From NCBI GenBank assembly GCA_003567685.1, contig PWYW01000020.1:1-64000 (forward strand): a DNA stretch of 64,000 nucleotides. Direction: 5' to 3'. Shown here piece after piece: positions 9,897 through 18,551 of the stretch. A model generated the notes under the pieces. It was not told where the DNA came from, did not search any database, and saw only the letters and a program-made list of their open reading frames with translations. Source of the DNA: Gammaproteobacteria bacterium (lineage in GTDB: Bacteria; Pseudomonadota; Gammaproteobacteria; Xanthomonadales; Wenzhouxiangellaceae). The first letter of the stretch is position 1, and the number at the start of each line of letters is the position of its first letter. Both the position numbers and the translations under genes were made by a program.

Positions 9897-10871
9897 ATGA
9901 CCAAACACCCTTCCACCATCGCCCGGATGCCAGACATTGCGAGCCACGACAAGGTCCAGGTGGCCGGCACCCTGGACTGGGTAGGCATGAATCACATCGA
10001 ACTGCCTATTTTTCTTGATGGGCCGGACGGTGATCGGGTTCAGACTACCGCTCGTGTCAGCGCCTTTGTCGATCTCGACAAACCGGACAAGCGTGGTATT
10101 CACATGTCGCGCCTTTATTTGCATCTGGACAGGGCACTGGCTGAACACAGTGTCACTCCGGCTGCGCTGAGACATTTGCTGCGTGATTTTCTGGCCTCGC
10201 ACGAAGACTTGAGCACCCGTGCAATGGTGCGCCTGGACTTTGACTACATGATCCGCAGAAAATCGCTGGTGAGCGACAATACCGGCTGGAAGCGTTATCC
10301 CATCAGCCTGATTGCATCAATGGAAGGCAGGGACTTCAACCTGGAAATGGCATTTCAGGTGGTCTATTCCAGCACGTGCCCGTGTTCGGCGGCCCTTGCA
10401 CGCCAGCTTATTCAAGAGCAATTCAAGAAGGATTTTGCTGGCCAGGACGCTCCGTCAGCGGAGGCCGTGCTGGCGTGGTTGGGTTCCGAGCAAGGCATCG
10501 TGGCGACGCCACATAGTCAGCGCAGCCATGCAGACATCCGATTGTTGCTCGCCCCGAGCTTCGAGGCCGTGCCGTTCATCACGATGATCGACGCGATTGA
10601 GGATTCGCTCAAGACGCCGGTACAAACGGCGGTCAAGCGCGAAGACGAGCAGGCATTCGCTTTATTGAATGGCCAGAACCTGATGTTCTGCGAGGATGCC
10701 GCGAGGCGTGTTCAGGTGGCCATGAATGGCCAGGATCGGGTGCTGGATTTTTGGGCACGTTGCAGTCACTTCGAGAGTCTGCATCCGCACAACGCCGTTG
10801 CCATCGTGACCAAGGGTGTGGAAGATGGCTATGAACCCATTGATGGTCACCAGAGTGTCTGGATGGAGTGA
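9897..10871 (+). CDS. folE2: GTP cyclohydrolase I, type IB (FolE2)
   Basis: Converts GTP to 7,8-dihydroneopterin triphosphate, the entry step to folate and queuosine. It is 324 residues from the ATG at 9897, which has AAGGAG 9 bases upstream; the earlier start at 9753 lies inside tRNA-Pro and is rejected. It carries the FolE2 T-fold pattern, with the metal-binding cysteine motif SSTCPCS (Cys161) and the downstream SQRSHADIRLL segment. FolE2 works with metals other than zinc and often backs up zinc-dependent FolE. It stands alone between tRNA-Pro and a bidirectional terminator. Confidence 0.95.
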   Translation: MTKHPSTIARMPDIASHDKVQVAGTLDWVGMNHIELPIFLDGPDGDRVQTTARVSAFVDLDKPDKRGIHMSRLYLHLDRALAEHSVTPAALRHLLRDFLASHEDLSTRAMVRLDFDYMIRRKSLVSDNTGWKRYPISLIASMEGRDFNLEMAFQVVYSSTCPCSAALARQLIQEQFKKDFAGQDAPSAEAVLAWLGSEQGIVATPHSQRSHADIRLLLAPSFEAVPFITMIDAIEDSLKTPVQTAVKREDEQAFALLNGQNLMFCEDAARRVQVAMNGQDRVLDFWARCSHFESLHPHNAVAIVTKGVEDGYEPIDGHQSVWME

Positions 10872-10906
10872 CTTCCCTGCAGTGATTTCCAGACTTGCCA
10901 ACTGCC

Positions 10907-10942
10907 AAAAGCCCGGCGTTCAAACCCCGGGCTTTTGTTTTT
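10907..10942. terminator. Bidirectional intrinsic terminator between folE2 and the lipoprotein gene
   Basis: A hairpin pairs AAAAGCCCGG (10907-10916) with CCGGGCTTTT (10927-10936). It continues into TGTTTTT on the plus strand and has an A tract on the other side. It sits between convergent genes and can serve both. Confidence 0.88.
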
Positions 10943-10951
10943 CTGCCTTGT

Positions 10952-11839
10952 TTATCTCAAACGTTGCAAGGCGACTTCGAAATTCTCGGTAACAATACCA
11001 AGCGCGGCAGATTCATGATCGCCCCAGCCTTCCGCGACGGCTTCGCCCTGATCATCAAGAACGGTCAACCTGAGCACCACGGCGTTGTTGCTTAGCTGGT
11101 AGTAGCGTAACTGCAACTGAAACGGCAAGCTCATGCCTGCTGCGTCGCTAGGGGTAACGCTGTGACCAGACGTGTCGATGGAAGCAGGTTCCGCCAGCCT
11201 TTGGCCGCCGTCGCTTTGGTCGACCGCTTGCAGTTCGAAATGGCTCCGGCGAAACAGCCGTAGCACCACGTCATCCTGAATTGGTTGGCTGTCCTGGGCC
11301 GATAGTACTCGATCCGCAATCACCAGCTGGTCGCCATCCAGGGCGATTTCCTTGTGCAAGGCAATTCTGGACGCGCCTTCGCCAAACAGACATTCTTCTA
11401 CCTGGGTTTCGGCCTGCAAACCCGTGTTCCCTAATCGAGTCATCAGCGGACAGCGACCTAATGCCTGGCCATCGCTCGGGTTCAGCGGAGCGAAGAACGC
11501 CTGGCTCGGCTGGCCCTGCTGGTCAAGCTGCCAGTAGAGAAGAAACGGCCGCTCGTTGCCCGAGGCGTCGCGCTGTCGCAGCAACAAGGCCTGGCCAGGT
11601 TCGTCCGCATCCTCGAAGGCAGCCTCGGCATGGAACTCGATAGCCAGTTCCAGGCCATGTCCCTGGCCAGCTTGGCGGGCCTGGTCATAAACTCCCTCGA
11701 AACCGACTAGCTGGCGACTGGTTGCATCCCTGTGCGCTTCTTGCTCAGCGGTGGCCGGCAAGCGCCCCTGAGAACTTGCACAGGCAGCCATCAGCCCAAT
11801 GGCGACAATCGCCAGCGTGCTGCGAAGGGCGGGATTCAT
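10952..11839 (-). CDS. Putative outer-membrane lipoprotein, weakly CpcT/CpeT-like
   Basis: A 295-residue protein with a lipoprotein signal (hydrophobic core to LMAAC, Cys20) followed by a soluble domain. I do not recognise it firmly. A GVYDQARQA segment near the start and a C...G....ET...C spacing around residues 142-165 faintly recall the CpcT/CpeT chromophore-lyase fold, which also occurs outside cyanobacteria; this is a guess. It overlaps the M23 gene by 4 bp (ATGA) and is the last gene of a cell-wall operon, so a periplasmic or outer-membrane role is likely. Confidence 0.7.
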   Translation of the reverse strand: MNPALRSTLAIVAIGLMAACASSQGRLPATAEQEAHRDATSRQLVGFEGVYDQARQAGQGHGLELAIEFHAEAAFEDADEPGQALLLRQRDASGNERPFLLYWQLDQQGQPSQAFFAPLNPSDGQALGRCPLMTRLGNTGLQAETQVEECLFGEGASRIALHKEIALDGDQLVIADRVLSAQDSQPIQDDVVLRLFRRSHFELQAVDQSDGGQRLAEPASIDTSGHSVTPSDAAGMSLPFQLQLRYYQLSNNAVVLRLTVLDDQGEAVAEGWGDHESAALGIVTENFEVALQRLR

Positions 11840-12678
11840 GGGCCTTCCCGGGGCGGGAGAAGCAGCTTGGGATCAACCCGACGGTCGCCGATATTGATTC
11901 GCCAGTCCAGGTGCGGTCCGGTTGCGCGACCGGTTGCACCGATTCGCCCGATCAAGTCGCCCTGTTCGACTCGTTGGCCTTCGTCGACGAGCAACTCGCT
12001 CAAGTGAAGAAAGGCCGACACCAGGCCGTGTCCGTGATCAATGAACAAGGTGCCCCCGGAAAAGTACAGATCGGGTTCTGCCAGGGTGATGATTCCCCCG
12101 GCCGGAGCGATGACCGCTGTGCCGGTCGGCGCTGCAATATCCAGACCCCAATGGGGGGCGCGAGGTTCGCCATTGAGAATGCGTTGGCTGCCATAAACAC
12201 CGGTGATTCGCCCTTCAGCCGGCCAAATCCAGCCTTCCAGCCAGTCGGTACGCTGGTCGCGACGCTCCCGGGCGAGGCGGGTCAGGCGTGCATCATCGCG
12301 AATGCGTTGCAGCACGGCAGGCGGTGGTGAAACGTGTGCCTGGTCAAGCCCATCAATTCGCTGAATGTCGAATTCGCGCTGCTCAGGGCGCAGAGATTGG
12401 CGCCAGGTCCGGCCGTCGGGTTTGTGTACCTCAAGTTGACGTTCAGCCGTTTCATCGCGCCCGAAACCCAGCACGAAGTGACCGCCCGAACTGACCATCA
12501 ACTCTTCACCATCGACGGTCACCAGGCTGCCTGCGGGGGCCTTTCCGAACACCAGGCCGCCCTGGACAATGTCGCCGTCCAACCTGACTGGGTCATCGCT
12601 GCTGCTGCTGGCCAGAGGAATCCAGAACAACAGCGAGATCAGCAACAGTCTTGGGGGCGCGGCGGTTGAGCGATTCAT
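11836..12678 (-). CDS. M23-family (LytM/Gly-Gly endopeptidase) peptidase with HxD variant
   Basis: A 280-residue exported protein with an N-terminal hydrophobic signal (about 10-24), a beta-rich region and a C-terminal LytM domain (about 150-275). The metal motif H-x3-D is present (HWGLD, His176 and Asp180) and so is the upstream His225. The usual HxH is HLD (His256-x-Asp258), so one zinc ligand is replaced by Asp. Such proteins may be active on peptidoglycan cross-links or act as amidase activators. The gene lies between mltD (6 bp upstream) and the lipoprotein gene (4-bp overlap). Confidence 0.88.
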   Translation of the reverse strand: MNRSTAAPPRLLLISLLFWIPLASSSSDDPVRLDGDIVQGGLVFGKAPAGSLVTVDGEELMVSSGGHFVLGFGRDETAERQLEVHKPDGRTWRQSLRPEQREFDIQRIDGLDQAHVSPPPAVLQRIRDDARLTRLARERRDQRTDWLEGWIWPAEGRITGVYGSQRILNGEPRAPHWGLDIAAPTGTAVIAPAGGIITLAEPDLYFSGGTLFIDHGHGLVSAFLHLSELLVDEGQRVEQGDLIGRIGATGRATGPHLDWRINIGDRRVDPKLLLPPREGP

Positions 12679-12684
12679 GTCGAC

Positions 12685-14325
12685 TTAGCTTCGCTGGATG
12701 GTCAGAGTCTGGCCGGGACGCAGCACCGCACCTTCCCGAAGCTGGTTCCAGCGCATGAGGTCAGCAACCCGAACATTGTGACGACGGGCGATCAGCCACA
12801 AGGAGTCACCGCTTCGAACGGTATAGGAAATGGTGCTGCTGGCCGCGCTCGCTGCTGTTCCTCCGGACGGCGGGTCGAGGTGGATCAGCAAGCGCTGGCC
12901 GGGACGGATCATGCTGCTTTGCCCCAAATTGTTCCAGCGCTGAATGTCTGCGACGCGAACCTGGTAGTTCCGGGCAATCAGCCAGAGGTTTTCGCCGGGA
13001 CGGACCTGGTGCTGGAAGCGACGAGTCGGTAGCAGTTGCTGCTGCAGCGAGGCCAGCTCCTGGTAGAGCGCCTGATGCTCGGAGGCCGCTGGTATTTCGG
13101 CCGGCGCGGACAGTCGCAGTGTCTGGCCGACGCGCAGCAGGTCGCCATTGATGTCATTGACCGTGCGTAATTCATTCAGGCTCACCTGATGTCTTGCAGC
13201 CAGGCCTGATAGCGTATCGCCGGGACGAACGGTGATCTCGCGATACGCCATTTCCGGCAATTCGGGCAGCGATTGCAGGCTGGCTTGAACCTCATCGGCG
13301 CGATCAATCGGCACGATCAGATGGTGGGGTCCGCTGGGCGAGGTCACATGGCCATTCAGGCCGGCATTCAGAACGACCAATTCGCCGAGCTCGAGATCAG
13401 CCTTGAGCGAAACCTGCACGATATCGATTGGGCCATCAAGTTCGATCCTGGCGATGCTGGGCAGGTTTTCCCATGTTGGCAACTCCAGGCCAAACCGTTC
13501 GGGTGCCTGGAACAAGCAGCCAAGGCCATTCATCTTGGGGACATAGGCCCTTGTCTCGCGGGGCAGTGGCAGCGCTTCCCAGTCTGTCGGTCGCCCTCGG
13601 GCAGCGTTGCGGCGCATCGCGCGCTGCACGCGCCCTTGTCCAGCGTTGTAGGCCGCCAGTGCGAGGTTCCAGTCGCCGTCAAAGAGCCCGCCCAGGTAAG
13701 CGAGATAATCAAGAGCGGCCCGGGTTGCGGCGTACACGTCACGGCGCCCGTCGTAGGCGTCATTGATTTCGATGCCGAAGTCGCGCGCGGTCCCACTGAG
13801 GAACTGCCAGGTGCCCGACGCCCGCCCGTGGGAATAGGCAAAAGGGTCGTAGGCGCTTTCGACGATGGGCAATAGAATCAATTCGCCCGGCAGATCACGT
13901 GCTTCAATCTCGCCGAGAATGTCATAGAGCCAGGGTTGGGCGCGATCAAGAACCCGGTTCATGTATTCCGGTCGTTCGCCGTACCACTGCGCCCAGCGGG
14001 CAGCGCGGCTGCCGTCCGGGCAGTCGGCGAAGCTGAATCGCTCAACCGCCCGGCCCAATAAATCGATTTCGGCAGGAGGCGGGTCAATTCTGGCCACTTC
14101 GCTGGCCGTTGGCTGGGCACTGCCAACACGGCGTATGGCATCGTCAACAAGCTCGAAAGGGTTGGTCAGGCCAGCCCGGAAAAGCAACGGTGGCTCAGTT
14201 GTCGAATCATCGGCTGGCGTGTCGCTGGGCTCTGGCGTAATGGCACAGGCTGATGCGAACAAGACAATGCCGATCGAGAGTAGTAGTTTCGGCGATTTTC
14301 GGGATAGCTCAGAAGAGACTGGCAA
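12685..14325 (-). CDS. mltD: Membrane-bound lytic transglycosylase D with three LysM repeats
   Basis: Cleaves peptidoglycan glycan strands to anhydromuropeptides. It is 546 residues. Starting at TTG 14325 gives a lipoprotein signal with Cys27 (LFASAC). The transglycosylase domain follows, with catalytic Glu156 in PIVESAYDPFAYSHGRASGT and the NLALAAYNAGQGRV motif. Three LysM peptidoglycan-binding modules lie at about 366-409, 440-482 and 500-546. GAGG lies 8 bases upstream of the TTG. It is the first gene of a three-gene cell-wall operon and divergent from rnr. Confidence 0.95.
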   Translation of the reverse strand: MPVSSELSRKSPKLLLSIGIVLFASACAITPEPSDTPADDSTTEPPLLFRAGLTNPFELVDDAIRRVGSAQPTASEVARIDPPPAEIDLLGRAVERFSFADCPDGSRAARWAQWYGERPEYMNRVLDRAQPWLYDILGEIEARDLPGELILLPIVESAYDPFAYSHGRASGTWQFLSGTARDFGIEINDAYDGRRDVYAATRAALDYLAYLGGLFDGDWNLALAAYNAGQGRVQRAMRRNAARGRPTDWEALPLPRETRAYVPKMNGLGCLFQAPERFGLELPTWENLPSIARIELDGPIDIVQVSLKADLELGELVVLNAGLNGHVTSPSGPHHLIVPIDRADEVQASLQSLPELPEMAYREITVRPGDTLSGLAARHQVSLNELRTVNDINGDLLRVGQTLRLSAPAEIPAASEHQALYQELASLQQQLLPTRRFQHQVRPGENLWLIARNYQVRVADIQRWNNLGQSSMIRPGQRLLIHLDPPSGGTAASAASSTISYTVRSGDSLWLIARRHNVRVADLMRWNQLREGAVLRPGQTLTIQRS

Positions 14326-14465
14326 GGGGAGACCTCATCTCGAATTCGGGATAGTACGGGCTGATTAACGCTGCCCTCGGGCAAAAGTATCCTTCCAGAA
14401 CAAAGCGCTCTGGTTGGCGCGGACGATACAATGCCAACTCAGACTATACAAGGAATCCAAGGTTC

Positions 14466-16607
14466 ATGTCTCAGGATGAACACACTGTGGTAACGGCAAC
14501 CGACATCCGCCGGTTGCTGGAAGCATCGAACAAGCCTCTGACGCGACGGCAGTTATCGGCTTCCCTTGGCATGGACAAGGAGTCTTCCGACCAGCACATT
14601 CGCCCGGTCTTGCAGGCCATGATGGCCACAGGCGAGGTCGTGCGCAACCGCCGTGCAGCCTATGGTCTGGCGACCGACATGGCGCTGATCCGCGGCCGTA
14701 TCAGCGCGCATAGCGACGGCTTTGGATTCGTCGTCCCCGACGAGGGTGGCGACGACTTGTACTTGTCGCCGCGTCAGATGCGCCAGGTGTTCAATGGTGA
14801 CAAGGTTCTCGCGGCGGTTACCGGCGTGGACCGTCGCGGTCGCCGTGAGGGCGCCATTGTAGAAGTGGTCGAGCGGGCGCACCGCCAGGTTGTTGGGCGT
14901 TTGCTGCTGGAAAGCGGCGTTGCCATGGTGGTACCTGATGACCCCCGCCTGACCCAGGATGTGTTGGTCCCAATGGACCGCGTGGGGAATGCCTCGCCCG
15001 GCCAGATCGTGGTCGCCCGTATTGACAAGCCGCCCACGCTGGAGCGGGCAGCGGTTGGTGAAATTACGGCGGTGCTTGGCAAGGCGGACGAGCCGGGTAT
15101 TGCCACTGACATGGCGATTTTCAGCCACGACCTGCCGGCTGAATTTGATCCTGCCGTTATTGACGAGGCCAAGGCCTTTGGTGCGACGATTGACGCGGCC
15201 ATTGCCGAGCGCCGCAAGGATCTGCGCGATCTGGCGCTGCTGACCATTGACGGTGCCGATGCGCGCGACTTTGACGATGCGGTCTATGCTGAGCGAACCC
15301 GCCAGGGCTGGCGAGTGATCGTGGCCATTGCAGACGTCGCCGAATATGTCCGGCCCGGTCGTCCGTTGGACGATGAGGCCTACAAGCGTGGCACCTCGGT
15401 GTATTTCCCGGATCGCGTGATACCGATGTTGCCGGAGAGCTTGTCAAACGGGCTGTGTTCCCTGGTGCCCGATCAGGATCGCCTGGCCGTCGTCTGCGAC
15501 ATGAGGCTTGATGAGCGCGGCAAGGTTCAGGGTAGTCGGTTTTACGAGGCTGTCATTCGCTCCCATGCTCGCCTGACTTACGACCAGGCACAACGCATTG
15601 GGCGTGGTCGTGATCCCGCGCTGCGCGAGCGGTTTGCCGGTGTCTGCGACAACATCGACAGCCTGTTCGATGCCTTCGATACCCTGTTTGCCCATCGCCA
15701 GCGTCGAGGTGCCCTGGATTTTGACTCGCAGGAAGTCTATTTCCAGTTCGATCCCGAAGGCCGGGTGGACACGATCCGGCGTCGATCCCGTCTGGATGCC
15801 CACCGGCTGATCGAAGAATGCATGATTGCCGCCAACGTTGAGGCCGCCCGCTTTGTTGGCAATGGTGAGTTGCCACTGCTTTACCGGGTGCATGAGCCGC
15901 CACCGGCCGAAAAATTGGAGAATCTCGAGGCCTTTTTGCGGGCCCAGGGCTTGAAGGTCAACTGGAAGGAAGCTCCGGAGCCGGCTCAGTATGCATCCTT
16001 GCAAAAACAAGTCAGCGGTCGCGATAACGAGGCCTTGCTCAATGCGGTGCTCCTGAGGAGCCTCAGCCTGGCGGTGTATCAGCCTGAAAACAAAGGGCAC
16101 TTCGGGCTGGCCCTGGCTCACTATGCCCATTTCACGTCGCCCATTCGTCGCTATCCGGATCTGTTGCTGCACCGGGCCATCAAGCATCTTTGCCGGCGTC
16201 AGCCGCTTGATCAGTTCCCGCACGGGGAGAAGGCCATGGTTGAATTCGGCCGCCATTGCTCCTGGACCGAGCGGCGCGCCGAGGATGCCAGCCGAGACGT
16301 GGACGAACGACTGAAATGTCAGTTCATGCTCCGCCACCTCGGCGAGCAATTCGATGCAGTGGTAACCGGCGTAACCAGCTTTGGACTGTTTGTCGAAATC
16401 GTTGAGTTTGGTATCAGTGGCCTGGTTCACGTCAGTGCCGTGCCGGGTGATTATTACAACTTCGACCCGGTCAGCCACCGGCTGGTCGGCAAACGGCGAG
16501 GTCTGAGTTACAGCCTGGCCGACAGGGTCAGGGTGAGCGTGCAGGCCGTCAGCGTGGAAGAGCGCAAGGTCGACCTCGGCTTGGCAGGGAATGACCGTGA
16601 AGCGTGA
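14466..16607 (+). CDS. rnr: Ribonuclease R
   Basis: Processive 3'-5' exoribonuclease that degrades structured RNA. It is 713 residues: an N-terminal winged helix (about 10-75), cold-shock domains (about 75-240), the RNB catalytic domain with the metal-binding aspartates in DGADARDFDDAV (near residue 262), and a C-terminal S1 domain (about 620-705). The C-terminal lysine-rich tail of E. coli RNase R is absent. The last 17 bp overlap rlmB, as in the classical rnr-rlmB pair. Confidence 0.97.
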   Translation: MSQDEHTVVTATDIRRLLEASNKPLTRRQLSASLGMDKESSDQHIRPVLQAMMATGEVVRNRRAAYGLATDMALIRGRISAHSDGFGFVVPDEGGDDLYLSPRQMRQVFNGDKVLAAVTGVDRRGRREGAIVEVVERAHRQVVGRLLLESGVAMVVPDDPRLTQDVLVPMDRVGNASPGQIVVARIDKPPTLERAAVGEITAVLGKADEPGIATDMAIFSHDLPAEFDPAVIDEAKAFGATIDAAIAERRKDLRDLALLTIDGADARDFDDAVYAERTRQGWRVIVAIADVAEYVRPGRPLDDEAYKRGTSVYFPDRVIPMLPESLSNGLCSLVPDQDRLAVVCDMRLDERGKVQGSRFYEAVIRSHARLTYDQAQRIGRGRDPALRERFAGVCDNIDSLFDAFDTLFAHRQRRGALDFDSQEVYFQFDPEGRVDTIRRRSRLDAHRLIEECMIAANVEAARFVGNGELPLLYRVHEPPPAEKLENLEAFLRAQGLKVNWKEAPEPAQYASLQKQVSGRDNEALLNAVLLRSLSLAVYQPENKGHFGLALAHYAHFTSPIRRYPDLLLHRAIKHLCRRQPLDQFPHGEKAMVEFGRHCSWTERRAEDASRDVDERLKCQFMLRHLGEQFDAVVTGVTSFGLFVEIVEFGISGLVHVSAVPGDYYNFDPVSHRLVGKRRGLSYSLADRVRVSVQAVSVEERKVDLGLAGNDREA

Positions 16608-17334
16608 GTTGATTGGTGGCGTCAATGCCGTCGAAGGTCTGCTGGAGGGCTCGCCCGAACGAATTGTGCGGGTCTGGCTGAAACCTGCCGGCCGCCGCCT
16701 TGAAGCCTTGGGGCAACGGCTGAAGGCGGCCGGTGTCGCGGTCGAGCAGTGCGAGGACCGCACCCTGGACCGCCGTGCCGGCGGATTGCGGCACCAGGGG
16801 GTTCTGGCAGAGTGCCTGCCGGCACCCAGTCTGGACGAAAACGACCTTGACGCGCTGCTGGATGGCTCTGATCAATCACCGCTGTTGCTGGTTCTGGACC
16901 AGGTACAAGATCCACATAACCTGGGTGCTTGCCTGAGAACGGCTCTCGCCGCTGGTGCACTGGCTGTCATCGTGCCAAAAGACCGGGCGGCCAGCTTGAC
17001 TCCGGCTGCCCGTCGGTCTGCCGCCGGCGCAGCCGAGCACCTGCCATTGATAGTGGTAACCAACCTGTCTCGTACCCTCGGTGCTCTGGCCGAGCGGGGC
17101 ATCTGGCTGGTCGGGCTTGCCGGTGAGGCGGATGACTCGCTGTTCAATTGTCGTCTTGATGGGCCGTTGGCCCTGGTGCTGGGCAGTGAGGAGAAAGGGC
17201 TTCGACGCCTGACTCGTGAGCGTTGCGACCAGCTGGTGAAAATTCCGATGGCCGGCAATAGCGAAAGCCTGAACGTTTCCGTGGCTGCAGGTATCGCTCT
17301 GTTCAGCGCGGTGCAAGCGAGGATTCCCCAATGA
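16591..17334 (+). CDS. rlmB: 23S rRNA (guanosine-2'-O-)-methyltransferase RlmB
   Basis: SPOUT methyltransferase modifying G2251 of 23S rRNA. It is 247 residues: an N-terminal L30e-like RNA-binding domain (IGGVNAVEGLLEG) and a C-terminal knotted domain with the three SpoU motifs (LDQVQDPHNLGACLRTA; LVLGSEEKGLRRL; IPMAGNSESLNVSVA). It is translationally coupled to rnr by a 17-bp overlap and to the deaminase gene by a 4-bp overlap (ATGA). Confidence 0.96.
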   Translation: MTVKRELIGGVNAVEGLLEGSPERIVRVWLKPAGRRLEALGQRLKAAGVAVEQCEDRTLDRRAGGLRHQGVLAECLPAPSLDENDLDALLDGSDQSPLLLVLDQVQDPHNLGACLRTALAAGALAVIVPKDRAASLTPAARRSAAGAAEHLPLIVVTNLSRTLGALAERGIWLVGLAGEADDSLFNCRLDGPLALVLGSEEKGLRRLTRERCDQLVKIPMAGNSESLNVSVAAGIALFSAVQARIPQ

Positions 17335-17915
17335 AAATGAATGACAGCGTGCGGATTGATATGCCGTCATGGCTGCGGGGCTTTGCCGAGCAATTGCCGC
17401 AGAGCCTGTCGACCCCGGAGTTGCGCATGGCAGTGGCGGTCAGCCTGTCGCGAGAGAACCTGCGCCATGGCAGTGGAGGCCCGTTCGGCGCCCTGGTGGT
17501 TGATCGCCGGGACGGCCGTTGGTTGTCGCTGGGCGTCAACCGGGTCGAGCCGTCGCATTGTTCCTGTGCGCACGCAGAAATCATGGCGCTTAGCCTGGCG
17601 CAGCAGCGCCTGGCCAACTGGAACCTGGGGCGAGTTGCCTCCGGGGACCTTGAACTGGTCAGTTCCTGTGAGCCCTGCGCGATGTGCCTGGGTGCAATAC
17701 CCTGGTCGGGCGTGCGCTCGCTGGTGTGTGGCGCTACCAAGGAAGACGCCGAGTCGGCGGGTTTTGATGAAGGTGACCGGCCCGAGGCCTGGGTAGATAA
17801 GCTGCAAGCTCGCGGAATTGCTGTGACGCTCGGGGTCGCTCGCCAGGACGCGGCCGCGGTGCTTGGTCGATATGCCCGAAGCGGGCAAGCAATCTATAAC
17901 CCCGTTCGACCATGA
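17331..17915 (+). CDS. Nucleoside/base deaminase, guanine-deaminase-like
   Basis: A 194-residue cytidine-deaminase-fold enzyme. The zinc site is visible as HAE (in CAHAEIMAL, about 82-90) and PCAMC (in SCEPCAMCLGAIPWSGV, about 113-122). The GGPFGALVVD start and the segment ATKEDAESAGFDEG resemble Bacillus GuaD-type guanine deaminases more than TadA, whose tRNA-binding C-terminus is not evident. The likely reaction is guanine to xanthine, or another purine deamination; the substrate is unproven. It is the last gene of the rnr-rlmB operon. Confidence 0.82.
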   Translation: MKMNDSVRIDMPSWLRGFAEQLPQSLSTPELRMAVAVSLSRENLRHGSGGPFGALVVDRRDGRWLSLGVNRVEPSHCSCAHAEIMALSLAQQRLANWNLGRVASGDLELVSSCEPCAMCLGAIPWSGVRSLVCGATKEDAESAGFDEGDRPEAWVDKLQARGIAVTLGVARQDAAAVLGRYARSGQAIYNPVRP

Positions 17916-17949
17916 AAAAATTCCCGGCCGGGAGGCCCGGCCGGGATTT
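17914..17949 (-). terminator. Intrinsic terminator for the DUF4168 gene
   Basis: TCCCGGCCGGG and its complement CCCGGCCGGGA (17922-17946) form a very stable hairpin with a three-base loop. On the minus strand it is followed by AATTTTTT. On the plus strand there is no T-run, so it mainly serves the minus-strand gene at 18010-18387. Confidence 0.82.
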
Positions 17950-18009
17950 GACGTTCATGCCTGTCCGCTCAGGCCACGATTGCCTTTTGAGCGGTGGGCA
18001 TGGTCAGCT

Positions 18010-18387
18010 TCAGCTGCGCTCCTGGAGAAGGGCGGTCAGGCGCTGCTGCAGTTCCGGATCATTCTGGATGGCCATGGCGATTTCATTGAAATCCTGGACG
18101 CTCAGGCCAATCTCTTCGACCGCTTCGGTCATTTCTTCATTGGCTTGAACCTGCAGTTCATGCGCCTGCTCCGGATCATCGACCTCTTGCAGGCGACCGG
18201 CAAAATCCTGCTGGATTTCCGTGATCTGGATCTGGGCATCAGCAAACTGTTCCAACTGGTGATCGGACACTTCCACGGTCTGCGGCGGTGCCGGCGGCTG
18301 CTGTTGCATTTCCTGAGCCGTAAGGCTGGTTGCAAAGGCAAAAGTGGCGGCGGTAGCGATCAGGGTCAGCGTTTTACGAAGATTCAT
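18010..18387 (-). CDS. Secreted DUF4168-type small protein
   Basis: A 125-residue exported protein. The signal peptide MNLRKTLTLIATAATFAFA ends near ATSLTAQ. The mature part is acidic and helical, with QLEQFADAQIQITEIQQDF and a repeat-like ELQQRLTALLQ end, which resembles the DUF4168 family. I use the second of two tandem ATG codons (18387) because AAGGAG is then six bases away; 18390 is the alternative. The frame is open to 18507, but the extra residues are not signal-like. Function unknown. It has its own terminator and is transcribed divergently from the sensor kinase gene. Confidence 0.75.
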   Translation of the reverse strand: MNLRKTLTLIATAATFAFATSLTAQEMQQQPPAPPQTVEVSDHQLEQFADAQIQITEIQQDFAGRLQEVDDPEQAHELQVQANEEMTEAVEEIGLSVQDFNEIAMAIQNDPELQQRLTALLQERS

Positions 18388-18551
18388 CATGTTCTCCTTT
18401 TCTGGTTTGGTACAAAAACACGCGGTAATGGATATGCAATAAATATGCCAATCGAAAAATGGACCGATAGAAGGGGTTTTCCGTGCAAGTTTGGCGAATT
18501 GCCCCATTTTGGTGTGTCACAATGGCGCATGTGCCGGGAAAGGTAGGATGC

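Noticed and set aside
15444-16763. Minus-strand frame of 439 codons across rnr
   Set aside because: Shadow of a clearly coding RNase R gene; composition is low in protein-like features, and no start signal is seen.
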